DNA of 50,062 nucleotides from Elusimicrobiota bacterium (GTDB taxonomy: Bacteria > Elusimicrobiota > Elusimicrobia > Elusimicrobiales > UBA9959), in the NCBI GenBank assembly GCA_016207645.1, contig JACQPH010000072.1, positions 1 to 50,062 of the forward strand, written 5' to 3'. Positions 7,029 to 15,237 of this stretch are shown here, piece after piece (position 1 is the first letter of the stretch; every line of letters begins with the position of its first letter). The translations under genes were made by a program, and so were the position numbers. Under the pieces are notes generated by a model. That model saw only the letters and a list, made by a program, of their open reading frames with translations, did no database searches and was not told the origin of the DNA.

Positions 7029-9545
7029 TTACTTCACCACCAGGCTTACCAGGCGGCCCGGCACAACTATCACTTTCAGCACGGTTTTGCCGGCGGTATG
7101 CGGCGTCGCGGCCTCCAGGGCCAGGCGCTTGAGCTCTTCCTGCGGCGTGGTTTCCTTCACTTTCAGCCGCTCCTTTATTTTTCCGTTCACCTGCACCGGG
7201 ATCTCCAGCTCGCGCGAGGCGATGACGGCTTTATCGGCCTCGGGCCAGGCCCGCTTCATCAGCGTGCCTTCCCCGCCGGAGAGCTCCCAGAGCTCGTCGG
7301 AGATATGCGGCGCGAAAGGGTGCAGCAGGGCCAGGAAAGTATTGAAGTCCTCGCGGGAAGTTTCCTTCCGCTCCGTCAGCCTGTTCAGGTAGATCATCAG
7401 CGCGGAGATGGCCGTGTTGAACTTGAGGCTCTCGATATCGGCGCCGACCTTCTCTATGGTCTGGTGGCGGAGTATCAGGTCCGGGCCGGAGGCTTTGGCG
7501 TCCGTCAGGACGGTGTGGCGCTCCAGCCCCCAGGTATAGGCGCGCTTTATGAAGCGGTAGACGCCCTCTATGGCGCGCAGGTTCCACGGCTTGGTGTCTT
7601 CCAGCGGGCCCAGGAACATCTCGTAAAGACGGAAAGCGTCCGTGCCGTAGCGCTCCTGTATTTCGTCGGGGTTTATTACGTTCTTCTTGGACTTGGACAT
7701 CTTCTCCACCACGGGCTTAAGGGTTTCGCCCTCGGCCGTAACGGCGGCGCCGTCCTCGGCTATGTCCAGCTCCTTATACGCCCGGTAGGCGCCCTTGCCG
7801 TCACGGTAGGCGTAGGCCAGTATCATGCCCGGGTGAACGAGTTTCGTGAAGGGCTCATCAGTGGAGACCAGCCCCAGGTCGAAAAGTACCTTGTGCCAGA
7901 ACCTGGCATAGAGGAGGTGCAGAACGGCGTGTTCGGAGCCGCCGATGTAGAGGTCCACCGGCATCCAGGCCTTCTCGAGTTCCTTGTCGACAAAGGCGGA
8001 AGGGTTCTTAGGGTCGATGAAGCGCAGATAGTACCAGCAGGAACCGGCCCACTGAGGCATGGTATTGGTCTCGCGCCTGGCGGGGCCGCCGCAGGACGGG
8101 CACTTCGTGTTCACCCAGCTGTCTATCGCCGCCAGCGGGCTCTCGCCGGTGCCGGTGGGCTCGTACTTCTCCACCTCGGGCAGCAGTACGGGCAGGTCCT
8201 TCTCCGGCACCGGTACCACGCCGCACTTGGGGCAGTGCACCAGCGGGAAAGGCTCGCCCCAGTAGCGCTGGCGGGCGAACAGCCAGTCGCGCAGCTTGAA
8301 ATTTACTTTGGCTTTGCCGATGCCCTTTTCCTCCAGCCACTTCGTTATCTTCTTCTTCGCCTCCGGCGTGGGCAGGCCGTCTATGATGCCGGAATTTATG
8401 GCGGAGCCGTCGCCGCAGAAGGGGCCTTCGCCTTTCCAGTCCGCGGGAGCTTTCAGCACTTCTATTATCTTCAGGCCGAATTTCTCCGCGAATTCGTGGT
8501 CGCGCTCGTCGTGGGCCGGCACGGCCATGATGGCGCCGGTGCCGTAGGTGGTCAGCACGTAGTCCGCGGTCCAGATGGGGAGCTTCTCTCCGTTCACCGG
8601 GTTGACGGCGTAGGCGCCGGTGAAAACTCCGGTCTTGTCCTTGGCGAGCTCGGTGCGCTCCAGGTCGCTCTTGTTCGCGGCGGCCGTGACATAGGCCTGC
8701 ACGGCGGCCTTCTGTTCCGGCGAGGCCAGCTTGAGGGTCAGCGGGTGCTCGGGGGCGAGCACCATGTAGGTGGCGCCGTAAAGAGTGTCGGGGCGGGTGG
8801 TGAAGACCGTCAGTTTCTCTCCGCCGGGCAGGGCGAAATCCACTTCGGCGCCTTCGGAGCGGCCTATCCAGTTCTTCTGCATCAGCATCGTGGAATGCGG
8901 CCAATCGGCGCCTTCCAGGCCGGCCAGCAGGCGGTCGCCGTAGGCGGTGATCTTCAGCATCCACTGCCGGAGGTTCTTCTTCTCTATCGGGGTCTCGCAG
9001 CGGTCGCACTTCCCCTGGAACACTTCCTCGTTGGCCAGGCCGGTCTTGCACCTGGGGCACCAGTTTATCGGGCTGGTGGTCTCGTAGGCCAGGCCCTTTT
9101 TGAAAAGCTGCAGGAAGATCCACTGTGTCCACTTGTAATAGGCCGGGTCGGTGGTGCTTACTTCCCTCTCCCAGTCGTAGCTGAAGCCCAGCGACTCCAG
9201 CTGGCGCTTGTAGTTGGCGCAGTTCTTTTCGGTGGTGATGCGGGGATGCACGCCGGTGCTGATAGCGTAGTTCTCGGCCGGCAGGCCGAAGGCGTCCCAG
9301 CCCATCGGGTGCAGCACTTCGAAGCCTTTCATCCGCTTGTAGCGGCAGAGTATGTCGGAGGCGGTATAGCCCTCCGGATGTCCTACGTGCAGGCCCTCCC
9401 CGGAGGGGTAGGGGAACATATCCAGGCAGTAGAATTTGGGCTTGCCGGGCAGGCGCGCGGTCCTGAAAGCGTTCTGCTCCCTCCAGCTTTTCTGCTGGCG
9501 CGCGTCTATCTCCTGGAAAGTGCGGGCGTCCGTTCCTGTTCTCAC
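7029..9545 (-). CDS. leuS: Leucyl-tRNA synthetase
   Basis: This 838-residue class I synthetase has the HIGH-type motif (YPSGEGLHVGHPEGY), a zinc-finger-like insert (CPRCKTGLANEEV...CDRCETPIEKK), the CP1 editing domain (threonine-rich region TVFTTRPDTLYGATY and the LTTYGTGAIMAVPAHDERD motif), the second cysteine pair CPSCGG, the KMSKS motif (KMSKSKKNV) and the C-terminal anticodon-binding helices. It charges tRNA-Leu and edits mischarged amino acids. Length is normal (about 820-880). It heads a minus-strand group with lptE and holA. Confidence 0.97.
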   Translation of the reverse strand: MRTGTDARTFQEIDARQQKSWREQNAFRTARLPGKPKFYCLDMFPYPSGEGLHVGHPEGYTASDILCRYKRMKGFEVLHPMGWDAFGLPAENYAISTGVHPRITTEKNCANYKRQLESLGFSYDWEREVSTTDPAYYKWTQWIFLQLFKKGLAYETTSPINWCPRCKTGLANEEVFQGKCDRCETPIEKKNLRQWMLKITAYGDRLLAGLEGADWPHSTMLMQKNWIGRSEGAEVDFALPGGEKLTVFTTRPDTLYGATYMVLAPEHPLTLKLASPEQKAAVQAYVTAAANKSDLERTELAKDKTGVFTGAYAVNPVNGEKLPIWTADYVLTTYGTGAIMAVPAHDERDHEFAEKFGLKIIEVLKAPADWKGEGPFCGDGSAINSGIIDGLPTPEAKKKITKWLEEKGIGKAKVNFKLRDWLFARQRYWGEPFPLVHCPKCGVVPVPEKDLPVLLPEVEKYEPTGTGESPLAAIDSWVNTKCPSCGGPARRETNTMPQWAGSCWYYLRFIDPKNPSAFVDKELEKAWMPVDLYIGGSEHAVLHLLYARFWHKVLFDLGLVSTDEPFTKLVHPGMILAYAYRDGKGAYRAYKELDIAEDGAAVTAEGETLKPVVEKMSKSKKNVINPDEIQERYGTDAFRLYEMFLGPLEDTKPWNLRAIEGVYRFIKRAYTWGLERHTVLTDAKASGPDLILRHQTIEKVGADIESLKFNTAISALMIYLNRLTERKETSREDFNTFLALLHPFAPHISDELWELSGGEGTLMKRAWPEADKAVIASRELEIPVQVNGKIKERLKVKETTPQEELKRLALEAATPHTAGKTVLKVIVVPGRLVSLVVK

Positions 9546-9573
9546 TTTGAAGCCTCCGTGCCTTTTCCGCCTT

Positions 9574-9999
9574 CTACAGTCTCTTTAACAGCGCCGCCGT
9601 CCTCAGGTTCATGGCGCGGCGCTTCGCCGGGGTGCCGTCGTCCACGCCGGCCAGGTGCAGCGCGCCGTGGACCGCGAGCACCAGCAGTTCGGTCAGCAGC
9701 GAGTGTCCCAGCGCTTTCGCCTGCCTCGCGGCCGCCGGCAGGCAGATATAGATCTCGCCCCAGTCCGCTCCCGGCGCCGGCGACGGGGGGAAATTGAAGG
9801 CTAGCACGTCGGTCAGCCTGTCCTTGCCGAGGAAGCGGCGGTTCAGCGCCTTTATGCCGGGCCCGCCGGTGAAGACCAGGTTGACCGGCTTTTTCGCGTT
9901 CCTCGCGCCGAGGCCCAGCGCGGCGGCCCCGGCCAGCAGCGCTTTCGCGGCTTTCACTTCCGCGGAGGTTTTCCCTTCGAAGAACACTCTTACTGCCAT
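9574..9999 (-). CDS. ybeY: Endoribonuclease/rRNA maturation factor YbeY, with third metal ligand changed
   Basis: This 141-residue protein carries the YbeY signatures: NRRFLGKDRLTDVLAF, the GEIYI strand and HGALHLAG. YbeY is a single-strand endoribonuclease acting in 16S rRNA 3' processing and ribosome quality control. The family motif is HGxLHLxGYDH, with three histidines binding zinc. Here the third position reads VDD, so an aspartate replaces the last histidine; an Asp ligand could still bind a metal. I start it at ATG 9999 (MAVRVFFEG), which overlaps the end of glgC by ten bases. The longer open frame upstream is an antiparallel shadow of glgC. Confidence 0.82.
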   Translation of the reverse strand: MAVRVFFEGKTSAEVKAAKALLAGAAALGLGARNAKKPVNLVFTGGPGIKALNRRFLGKDRLTDVLAFNFPPSPAPGADWGEIYICLPAAARQAKALGHSLLTELLVLAVHGALHLAGVDDGTPAKRRAMNLRTAALLKRL

Positions 10000-11198
10000 T
10001 TGGAGATCCCGCGGGGGATGACCACTATGCCGTCGGGGTCTATGTAATAATGCTGGGCGTCCTGGTCCTGGTTGTAGCCTATGGTGGTCTTCGCCTCGAT
10101 GGTGTTGTACCGGTCCATGATGACCTTCTTCAGGCGCGAGCCGGCTTTGATCTCGCAGGCGTCCATGATGACGCAGTCCTCCAGCTGGCATTTCTCGTGC
10201 ACGATCACGTCGTTGGAGAGGATGCAGCGCTTCAGGGAGGACTGGCTTATCACGCAGCCGTCGCAGACCATGCAGTCCTGCAGGTTCGACTCGATGATCT
10301 TGGCGGGCGCCGTCGTGTTCCGGGAAGCCTGGATGGGCCAGAGCTTGTTGTTCAGGTCCAGTTTGGGCCTGGCGCCCAGCAGGTCCATGTGCGTCTGCCA
10401 GAAGGCTTCCAGGGTGCCCACGTCGCGCCAGTAGCCCTTCTCCTCATAGGCCTTCATCCCCGGCAGCTTCTGCCCGTCGAAGTTATAGGCGAACACGCGG
10501 TACCGCTTGTGGATATTGGGCAGGATGGTCTTGCCGAAGTCCAGCGCGGCCGCCTCGCCGGACTCCTCGTGCAGGATCTTGACCAGCGCGTCGTAGCTGA
10601 AAATGTAATTCCCCATGGAGGCCAGCGCGGCGTTGGGGTTGCCCGGCATCGGCTTGGGGTTCTTCGGCTTTTCCTCGAAGCCGGTGATGCGGTGCTTCGC
10701 GTCCACCACGACGGTGCCGAAGCGCGAAGCCTGCTTGAGCGGGACGGCGAGGGCCGAGACGGTCACGTCGGCCTTGCTGGCAAGGTGGAAGTCTATCATC
10801 TGGCGGATGTCCATCCGGTAGATATGGTCGGCGCCGAAGATGGCCACCAGGTCGGGCTTGTAGTCGTTTATCAGGTTCAGGTTCTGCTTCACGGCGTCCG
10901 CCGTGCCGCGGTACCACATCTCCCCGAGGCGCATCTGCGGGGGCACCACGGTGATGAAGTGCTCCTTGGTGATGCCGCCCAGGTTCCAGGTGGAGCGCAG
11001 GTATTCTATCAGGGACTGCGACATGTACTGCACCAGCACGTAGTTGGAGTAGATGCCGGAGTTGATGAAATTCGAGAGCACGAAGTCGATGATGCGGTAC
11101 TTCCCGCCGAAAGGCACCGCCGGCTTGGAGCGCTCCTTGGTGAGCGGGTAAAGCCTTTCCCCCTTGCCGCCCGCCATGATGATGCCTATGGTTTTCAT
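9990..11198 (-). CDS. glgC: Glucose-1-phosphate adenylyltransferase (ADP-glucose pyrophosphorylase)
   Basis: This 402-residue protein has the nucleotidyltransferase signature (MAGGKGERLYPLTKERSKPAVPFGGKYRIIDF), the glucose-1-phosphate site FEEKPKNPK, the GDHIYRMD-like motif (GADHIYRMD), and a C-terminal left-handed beta-helix seen as hexapeptide-like repeats (residues about 295-390). It makes ADP-glucose for glycogen synthesis. Together with the GH57 branching-enzyme-like gene at 38141 it indicates glycogen storage. Length is near the family norm (about 410-430). It overlaps ybeY and probably shares a transcript with it. Confidence 0.94.
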   Translation of the reverse strand: MKTIGIIMAGGKGERLYPLTKERSKPAVPFGGKYRIIDFVLSNFINSGIYSNYVLVQYMSQSLIEYLRSTWNLGGITKEHFITVVPPQMRLGEMWYRGTADAVKQNLNLINDYKPDLVAIFGADHIYRMDIRQMIDFHLASKADVTVSALAVPLKQASRFGTVVVDAKHRITGFEEKPKNPKPMPGNPNAALASMGNYIFSYDALVKILHEESGEAAALDFGKTILPNIHKRYRVFAYNFDGQKLPGMKAYEEKGYWRDVGTLEAFWQTHMDLLGARPKLDLNNKLWPIQASRNTTAPAKIIESNLQDCMVCDGCVISQSSLKRCILSNDVIVHEKCQLEDCVIMDACEIKAGSRLKKVIMDRYNTIEAKTTIGYNQDQDAQHYYIDPDGIVVIPRGISKWQ

Positions 11199-11241
11199 GA
11201 ACCTTCTCCTTACTCCGAACCCTCTCCCCTCTGCCCGGCCC

Positions 11242-11940
11242 TCAACTGATCGCGTCCATGATCTCGCGCAGGTCCCTGCCCAGGCACAGGAAGACGGGCT
11301 TGTCCACCGTGGTGTAATTCTTTATGCGCAGCTGCCTGAGCTCCTGCGTGGCCAGGATCAGGTCCTCGAGGGCCCTGGCCTCGCGCGCCACGATGATCTC
11401 CTGGTCGTCGAGGCCGTAGGAGAGGAAGAAGTTCTCCTGGATTTCCCTGTACCTGGACACCACGTGCCCGCGCTCGGCCAGGAGCTTCTCCCGCTCCGCC
11501 TCCGAGAGCTCGTACCAGGTATGGGCCTTCACCACCGGGTGCAGCAGCATGTAGCGGTAGCGTCCGAAAGTGTCCCTGGGCAGGAAGCCGAAATCCAGTT
11601 CTTTCCTGGACTGGGCGGCTTCGGGGCCGTGGTGCACGCCCAGGAAGGAATGCACCGGGGTTAAATACTTGCCCGCGCCGGTGGAGAAGGTCCGGGAGCA
11701 GACCTCCTGCAGGTAGGCCAGGTCGTCGGACATGCGCCAGAAGAGCAGATCGGAATCGGCGCGCAGGCCGGAGACCATGTAGGTGCGCAGGAAGAGCTTC
11801 TCCTGGCTGGCGCCCACCATGTTCTCGAACTCCTGCTTGGCGGCTATCTTCTCGTTGGAGATAAGCCGCCGGAAATCCGGCTGCAGCTTGACGAACATGA
11901 AACTCGAGTAGATGTTAGCGGCTTTTCTCGGCTTTTCCAT
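11242..11940 (-). CDS. Chlorite dismutase/HemQ-family protein with the heme-ligand position altered
   Basis: This 232-residue protein has the dimeric alpha-beta barrel features of the chlorite dismutase/HemQ superfamily: FVKLQPDFRRL near the start, ADSDLLFWRMSDDLAYLQ, the KAHTWYELSEAER segment, SYGLDDQEIIVARE, and a C-terminus ending in the DKPVFLCLGRDL pattern. Family members bind heme or coproheme through a histidine in the EHG segment after the ER helix. Here that segment reads ERGHV (Arg157), with a histidine two residues later. Heme binding is therefore uncertain. It could be coproheme decarboxylase, a Cld-like enzyme, or a member that no longer binds heme. Neighbours give no clue. Confidence 0.7.
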   Translation of the reverse strand: MEKPRKAANIYSSFMFVKLQPDFRRLISNEKIAAKQEFENMVGASQEKLFLRTYMVSGLRADSDLLFWRMSDDLAYLQEVCSRTFSTGAGKYLTPVHSFLGVHHGPEAAQSRKELDFGFLPRDTFGRYRYMLLHPVVKAHTWYELSEAEREKLLAERGHVVSRYREIQENFFLSYGLDDQEIIVAREARALEDLILATQELRQLRIKNYTTVDKPVFLCLGRDLREIMDAIS

Positions 11941-11941
11941 C

Positions 11942-12868
11942 TTAATCCTCCGCGGGACCGGCCGGCTGCAGATACAGCGAGCTGTGGCCGAGTATCTCCA
12001 CTTCCTCCGCGGTCTCCAGGCCGGTCTGTATCTCCGTTATCAGGAAGCGCCTGCCGCCGGCTTCTATCATGCTCCGCCGCGGGATGAGCATGGCGCCGGA
12101 GCTCTTTCCCACGAAAAGCGTGCCATCGAACTGTTCGCCTATCTTTATGCCGTTCTTGAGGTCCAGCACCTCCAGCCAGAGCCGGTAGACCAGGTTGGAG
12201 CCCTTCACCGCCAGGAAATTCACGAGTTTGGTCCCGAACTTCTCGTCCGGGTTCCTGGCGTGCTCCACTTCGGCGGTCATGCCGGGGGCCAGTCTGGAAT
12301 ACAGCGGTTCCGTGTTCTTCCCGATCACCAGCACTTTTTTCGCCACGGTGAAAAGACGGTCGCCCTTGTTGACCCGGGTCCTGGGCTCGATATAGATATT
12401 GGTGACCACGCCCTGCGTTTCCGGCTTGAGCTCCGTGTAGCTGTACACGTCCTGCCAGCGGCGCTCGGTCTGCTTGCGCGATTCCTCCGAGCTGGAGTCC
12501 AGCAGCGCGGCCATCTCCGTGGAGACCATCCGCGTCAGCACCGTTTTCTGGGTGACGAAGGTGAAAAGCTCCGCGTGGATCTCCTCTATGCGGCCGTCGA
12601 AAGGAGCGAAAACGTCGTACGTGTCCTGGGCGGTGGTGATGCCGGTCACCGGGGTATAGACGGCTATGTCGGCGGTTTTGATATTGCGCTGCGCCAGCCC
12701 GTCCCAGGGAGAGGCCTTCCGCGCCTCCGGTTCCGGCGCTTCCGGCTTTTGCGCGGCGGCTTTCGCGCCCGCCTTCTTCGGCGCGGCCGAAGGGGCGGCC
12801 GCGTAAGCGGCACAGCAGAGCAGCAGCAGGGCCGGCAGGGCGGCGGTCTTAACGAGGTTTCTTTTCAT
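11942..12868 (-). CDS. Exported periplasmic-adaptor-like protein (HlyD/RND membrane-fusion type)
   Basis: This 308-residue protein has a signal peptide (MKRNLVKTAALPALLLLCCAAYAAA), an Ala/Pro-rich linker to about residue 50, then beta-rich sequence. Two half-motifs of a lipoyl/biotinyl-like hairpin are visible: APFDGRIEEIHAELFTFVTQKT and GVVTNIYIEPRTRVNKGDRLFTV. A beta-barrel-like region follows (LAPGMTAEVEH). That is the order seen in periplasmic adaptor subunits, though the helical hairpin is short. No inner-membrane transporter partner is adjacent. Its start overlaps the end of thyX by 20 bases, so it is translationally linked to it. Specific substrate unknown. Confidence 0.6.
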   Translation of the reverse strand: MKRNLVKTAALPALLLLCCAAYAAAPSAAPKKAGAKAAAQKPEAPEPEARKASPWDGLAQRNIKTADIAVYTPVTGITTAQDTYDVFAPFDGRIEEIHAELFTFVTQKTVLTRMVSTEMAALLDSSSEESRKQTERRWQDVYSYTELKPETQGVVTNIYIEPRTRVNKGDRLFTVAKKVLVIGKNTEPLYSRLAPGMTAEVEHARNPDEKFGTKLVNFLAVKGSNLVYRLWLEVLDLKNGIKIGEQFDGTLFVGKSSGAMLIPRRSMIEAGGRRFLITEIQTGLETAEEVEILGHSSLYLQPAGPAED

Positions 12869-14714
12869 TCAGTTTAGACCAGGCCTCCCAGGTCCAGGGC
12901 ATTTTCGCGCGGAAGATCTCGGTTATGGCGTCCGCGTACCGGCGTATCTCGTACTGGGCGTGCTCGTCGGCGCGCAGGCTGATGAAGTTCAGCAGGCTGC
13001 GCGCGTTTATCGTCCAGTGGAACTGCGTGTACTGCGCCACCGGCAGCACCATGCGCGCCATCTCCCTGGCGGCGCCGGCGGCCAGCAGCTCGCCGTAGGC
13101 GGCATAGGAGGCCTTTATGGCCTTGTCGTAAACGGCCAGCATTTTCTCCTGCTCCAGCGCGCCGGAGCGCACCGAGCCCTGCCGGTTGCTCTTGTCCTGC
13201 ACCCTGAAGGCCTCGGGATAGTAGAACTCGTCCCGGACCTCCGTATACCGGGCCGAAATTTCATTGTAAGAATTATGCGTAACAATGCCGTTCGCCACGT
13301 AATTATGGAACGGACCCTCTACGGTAAGGTCATATGTATCCTGAACTCCGGCGTATTTTATCGCGGAGATCCTTACCCAATGCGGTACAAGATTGCGCGC
13401 AGGCGCTTTTGGTTTGAGAGTCTTCGCGTACGGAGCGACGGCCTGCTTTCCCGCCAGCTTTTCCGCGAACTCCAGCTCGGAGCCGGTCCGGTGGATATCG
13501 CGGTGGCATGCGGCGCAGAGGGTGGTCAGATTTTTCAGATCGAGAGCTTTGCCCGCATCCGCCCACACCGGAATTATATGATGGGCGTGCAGCCGGCCGC
13601 CTACCGCGCCGCATGCGGCGCAGCGGTAGCCGCTGGCGGCGAATATTTTTGGCGCGTTTTCCGTGGTCCAGCGGGCTATGCCCGCGCGCGGGGCGGATAC
13701 TCCGCCGCGCCAGAAGTTGGAGTTGGAGCCGCTGCGCGCGGACCTGATGGCTTCAAGATGCTCCGCGCTGAGCGCCCGCGTCCCATCCCAGAGGCTGTAA
13801 GTTTTTCCTTTATTCCACGGAGTAAAACCTTTAGTGAAGCCGCCGGGCTTGAGTCCGGTAAGGCCGTGTATTCTGCGCCATTTGCGGATCACGATTCCCG
13901 AGACGCCGAGCATTTCCGCTATGGAGCTGTCGCTGGCCTCCGGGCGGGTGTATTGTTCCTTGAGCCACTCTTTGTCGCGATATAGGGGTTTATCCACAAC
14001 GCGCCCATTCACGGCAAGTCGGGGAAGGTCGCCGGTAAAGGTAGTCCGCTTCCCGGCCGTTGACAGTCCGGTCGCCTCTTTCAGCGTTTTCCAGCCGCCT
14101 TCAAAAAGGAAACGGTGTTCCTGCGTGCAGCGTATTCTTTTTCCGTCTTCCAGTGTCACCTCGAAAACAGGCTTTTTACCGGTATGGAATATGTCAAGCA
14201 CTGTTGTGTGTTTTATCGTCCAGGCGCTTTCATCGAGGTTTCGCAGCATCATCCGCTCCAGGCGTCCGCGCTGCGGCATTTTCATGAGCATGGAGGGCTT
14301 GCGGGAATGCGGTATGGGTTTCGCGCCTTCGTTCCATTTTCTGTAAAAGTCGCTTATGGTCATCGGGTACGCCTTGCAGCGGCCGTCGCGCGGCCCCGCC
14401 GGCAGATCGAAGCAAAGCCGGGTATCTCCGGTAACGCAGGCTATGCGGTGGCGCATCCATTGCCTGGCCACGAAGATGGGGCATTTAATGTGGAACTGAA
14501 AAACGGAATGCTCGAAGGGGCTGAGGTGGCCGTTGGCCAGCAGGTAGCCGATGAGCTTTTTATCCTGCTCCTTTCCCTTCGAGACCGAGCCGAAGGAGAC
14601 CCGGGCCGAGTCGACGGCGCGCTGGTCGCCGCCCATGAATTCCACGAGCTTCACAAAGCCCTTGTCCAGGGTCTTGTAAAGGTCCTGGCCAGTGTTGAGT
14701 GTCGTTCCGGTCAT
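12849..14714 (-). CDS. thyX: Flavin-dependent thymidylate synthase ThyX interrupted by an intein
   Basis: The 621-residue precursor is ThyX (residues 1-92 and 482-621, together 232 residues, normal size) split by an intein. ThyX makes dTMP from dUMP using methylene-tetrahydrofolate and FAD. The insertion sits inside the defining ThyX motif RHRxxSxNExSxRY: MRHRIA precedes the intein and SYNEISARY follows it, so splicing must be precise to rebuild the active site. The C-terminal ThyX region has QYTQFHWTINARSLLNF, involved in folate/dUMP binding. The gene overlaps the downstream adaptor-like gene by 20 bases. No thyA is visible in the window. Confidence 0.95.
   Translation of the reverse strand: MTGTTLNTGQDLYKTLDKGFVKLVEFMGGDQRAVDSARVSFGSVSKGKEQDKKLIGYLLANGHLSPFEHSVFQFHIKCPIFVARQWMRHRIACVTGDTRLCFDLPAGPRDGRCKAYPMTISDFYRKWNEGAKPIPHSRKPSMLMKMPQRGRLERMMLRNLDESAWTIKHTTVLDIFHTGKKPVFEVTLEDGKRIRCTQEHRFLFEGGWKTLKEATGLSTAGKRTTFTGDLPRLAVNGRVVDKPLYRDKEWLKEQYTRPEASDSSIAEMLGVSGIVIRKWRRIHGLTGLKPGGFTKGFTPWNKGKTYSLWDGTRALSAEHLEAIRSARSGSNSNFWRGGVSAPRAGIARWTTENAPKIFAASGYRCAACGAVGGRLHAHHIIPVWADAGKALDLKNLTTLCAACHRDIHRTGSELEFAEKLAGKQAVAPYAKTLKPKAPARNLVPHWVRISAIKYAGVQDTYDLTVEGPFHNYVANGIVTHNSYNEISARYTEVRDEFYYPEAFRVQDKSNRQGSVRSGALEQEKMLAVYDKAIKASYAAYGELLAAGAAREMARMVLPVAQYTQFHWTINARSLLNFISLRADEHAQYEIRRYADAITEIFRAKMPWTWEAWSKLNEKKPR
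13272..14438 (-). mobile_element. Intein in ThyX with HNH homing endonuclease and DNA-binding modules
   Basis: Residues 93-481 of the precursor (389 residues). Splicing block A begins with Cys93 (CVTGDTRL). Block B is CTQEHRFL (residues 196-203). Block F/G is HNYVANGIVTHN ending in Asn481, with Ser482 as the +1 nucleophile. Between them lie a helix-turn-helix-like stretch (SSIAEMLGVSGIVIRKWRR, about 263-281), a NUMOD3-like segment (GFTPWNKGKT and NFWRGG, about 296-338) and an HNH endonuclease (CAAC, HAHHIIP, LTTLCAACHRDIHRTG, about 365-411). All splicing residues and the HNH core are intact, so both splicing and homing appear functional. Confidence 0.93.
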
Positions 14715-14775
14715 GCGCCCTCCGCGCTTACGCCCGCTGCGTTTTGGTAAATCGATATAAAATTATATACTTTTA

Positions 14776-15237
14776 ATGCTCCCAATGAAAGATAAACCAC
14801 TTCCTAAACCTAAATTCAGCCGCGAGGCCCTCAAACTAGCCCGCAGCCCGGCCCTGCGTTCGCTCGAGACAATAATGAGAACGCTGCTGGCCCCCGGCGG
14901 CTGCCCCTGGGACCGCAGGCAGAGCCACGCCACCCTGCTCAAGTACCTGCGCGAGGAGGCCGGCGAGGTGAGCCGGGCCGTGCGAAGAAAAGACTGGGAG
15001 AACCTGAAAGAGGAACTCGGCGACGTACTGCTGCAGGTGGTGTTCCACAGCGCGCTGGCCCGGCGGGCGGGGCGCTTCGGCCTGGGCGACGTGATCAGGA
15101 CGATAAACGCCAAGATGGTGCGGCGCCACCCGCACGTTTTCGCCGGCGGCAGGCTTTCCACCCCGGCCCAGGTGCTGCGGCAGTGGAAGCTGATAAAGAA
15201 AGCCGAGAAAGCCAGAATGCGCCGGGATAAAATATGA
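14776..15237 (+). CDS. mazG: MazG-like nucleoside triphosphate pyrophosphohydrolase
   Basis: This 153-residue protein is a single MazG domain: GGCPWDRRQSHATLLKYLREEAGEV supplies the first metal-binding EExxE-type helix, and NLKEELGDVLLQVVFHSALA the second. The family hydrolyses NTPs/dNTPs to NMP and pyrophosphate and cleans the nucleotide pool. E. coli MazG has two such domains; here there is one. ATG 14776 follows AT-rich promoter-like sequence by only about six bases, with no Shine-Dalgarno site; an in-frame ATG at 14785 is an alternative. Its stop overlaps the start of the symporter gene by four bases. The gene is divergent from thyX. Confidence 0.88.
   Translation: MLPMKDKPLPKPKFSREALKLARSPALRSLETIMRTLLAPGGCPWDRRQSHATLLKYLREEAGEVSRAVRRKDWENLKEELGDVLLQVVFHSALARRAGRFGLGDVIRTINAKMVRRHPHVFAGGRLSTPAQVLRQWKLIKKAEKARMRRDKI

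Noticed and set aside
7098-9797. 899-codon plus-strand frame opposite leuS
   Set aside because: Antisense shadow of a conserved synthetase; no family motif or ribosome site.
12960-13985. Long plus-strand open frame opposite the thyX intein
   Set aside because: GC-rich antisense shadow; the minus-strand reading has complete ThyX and intein motifs.
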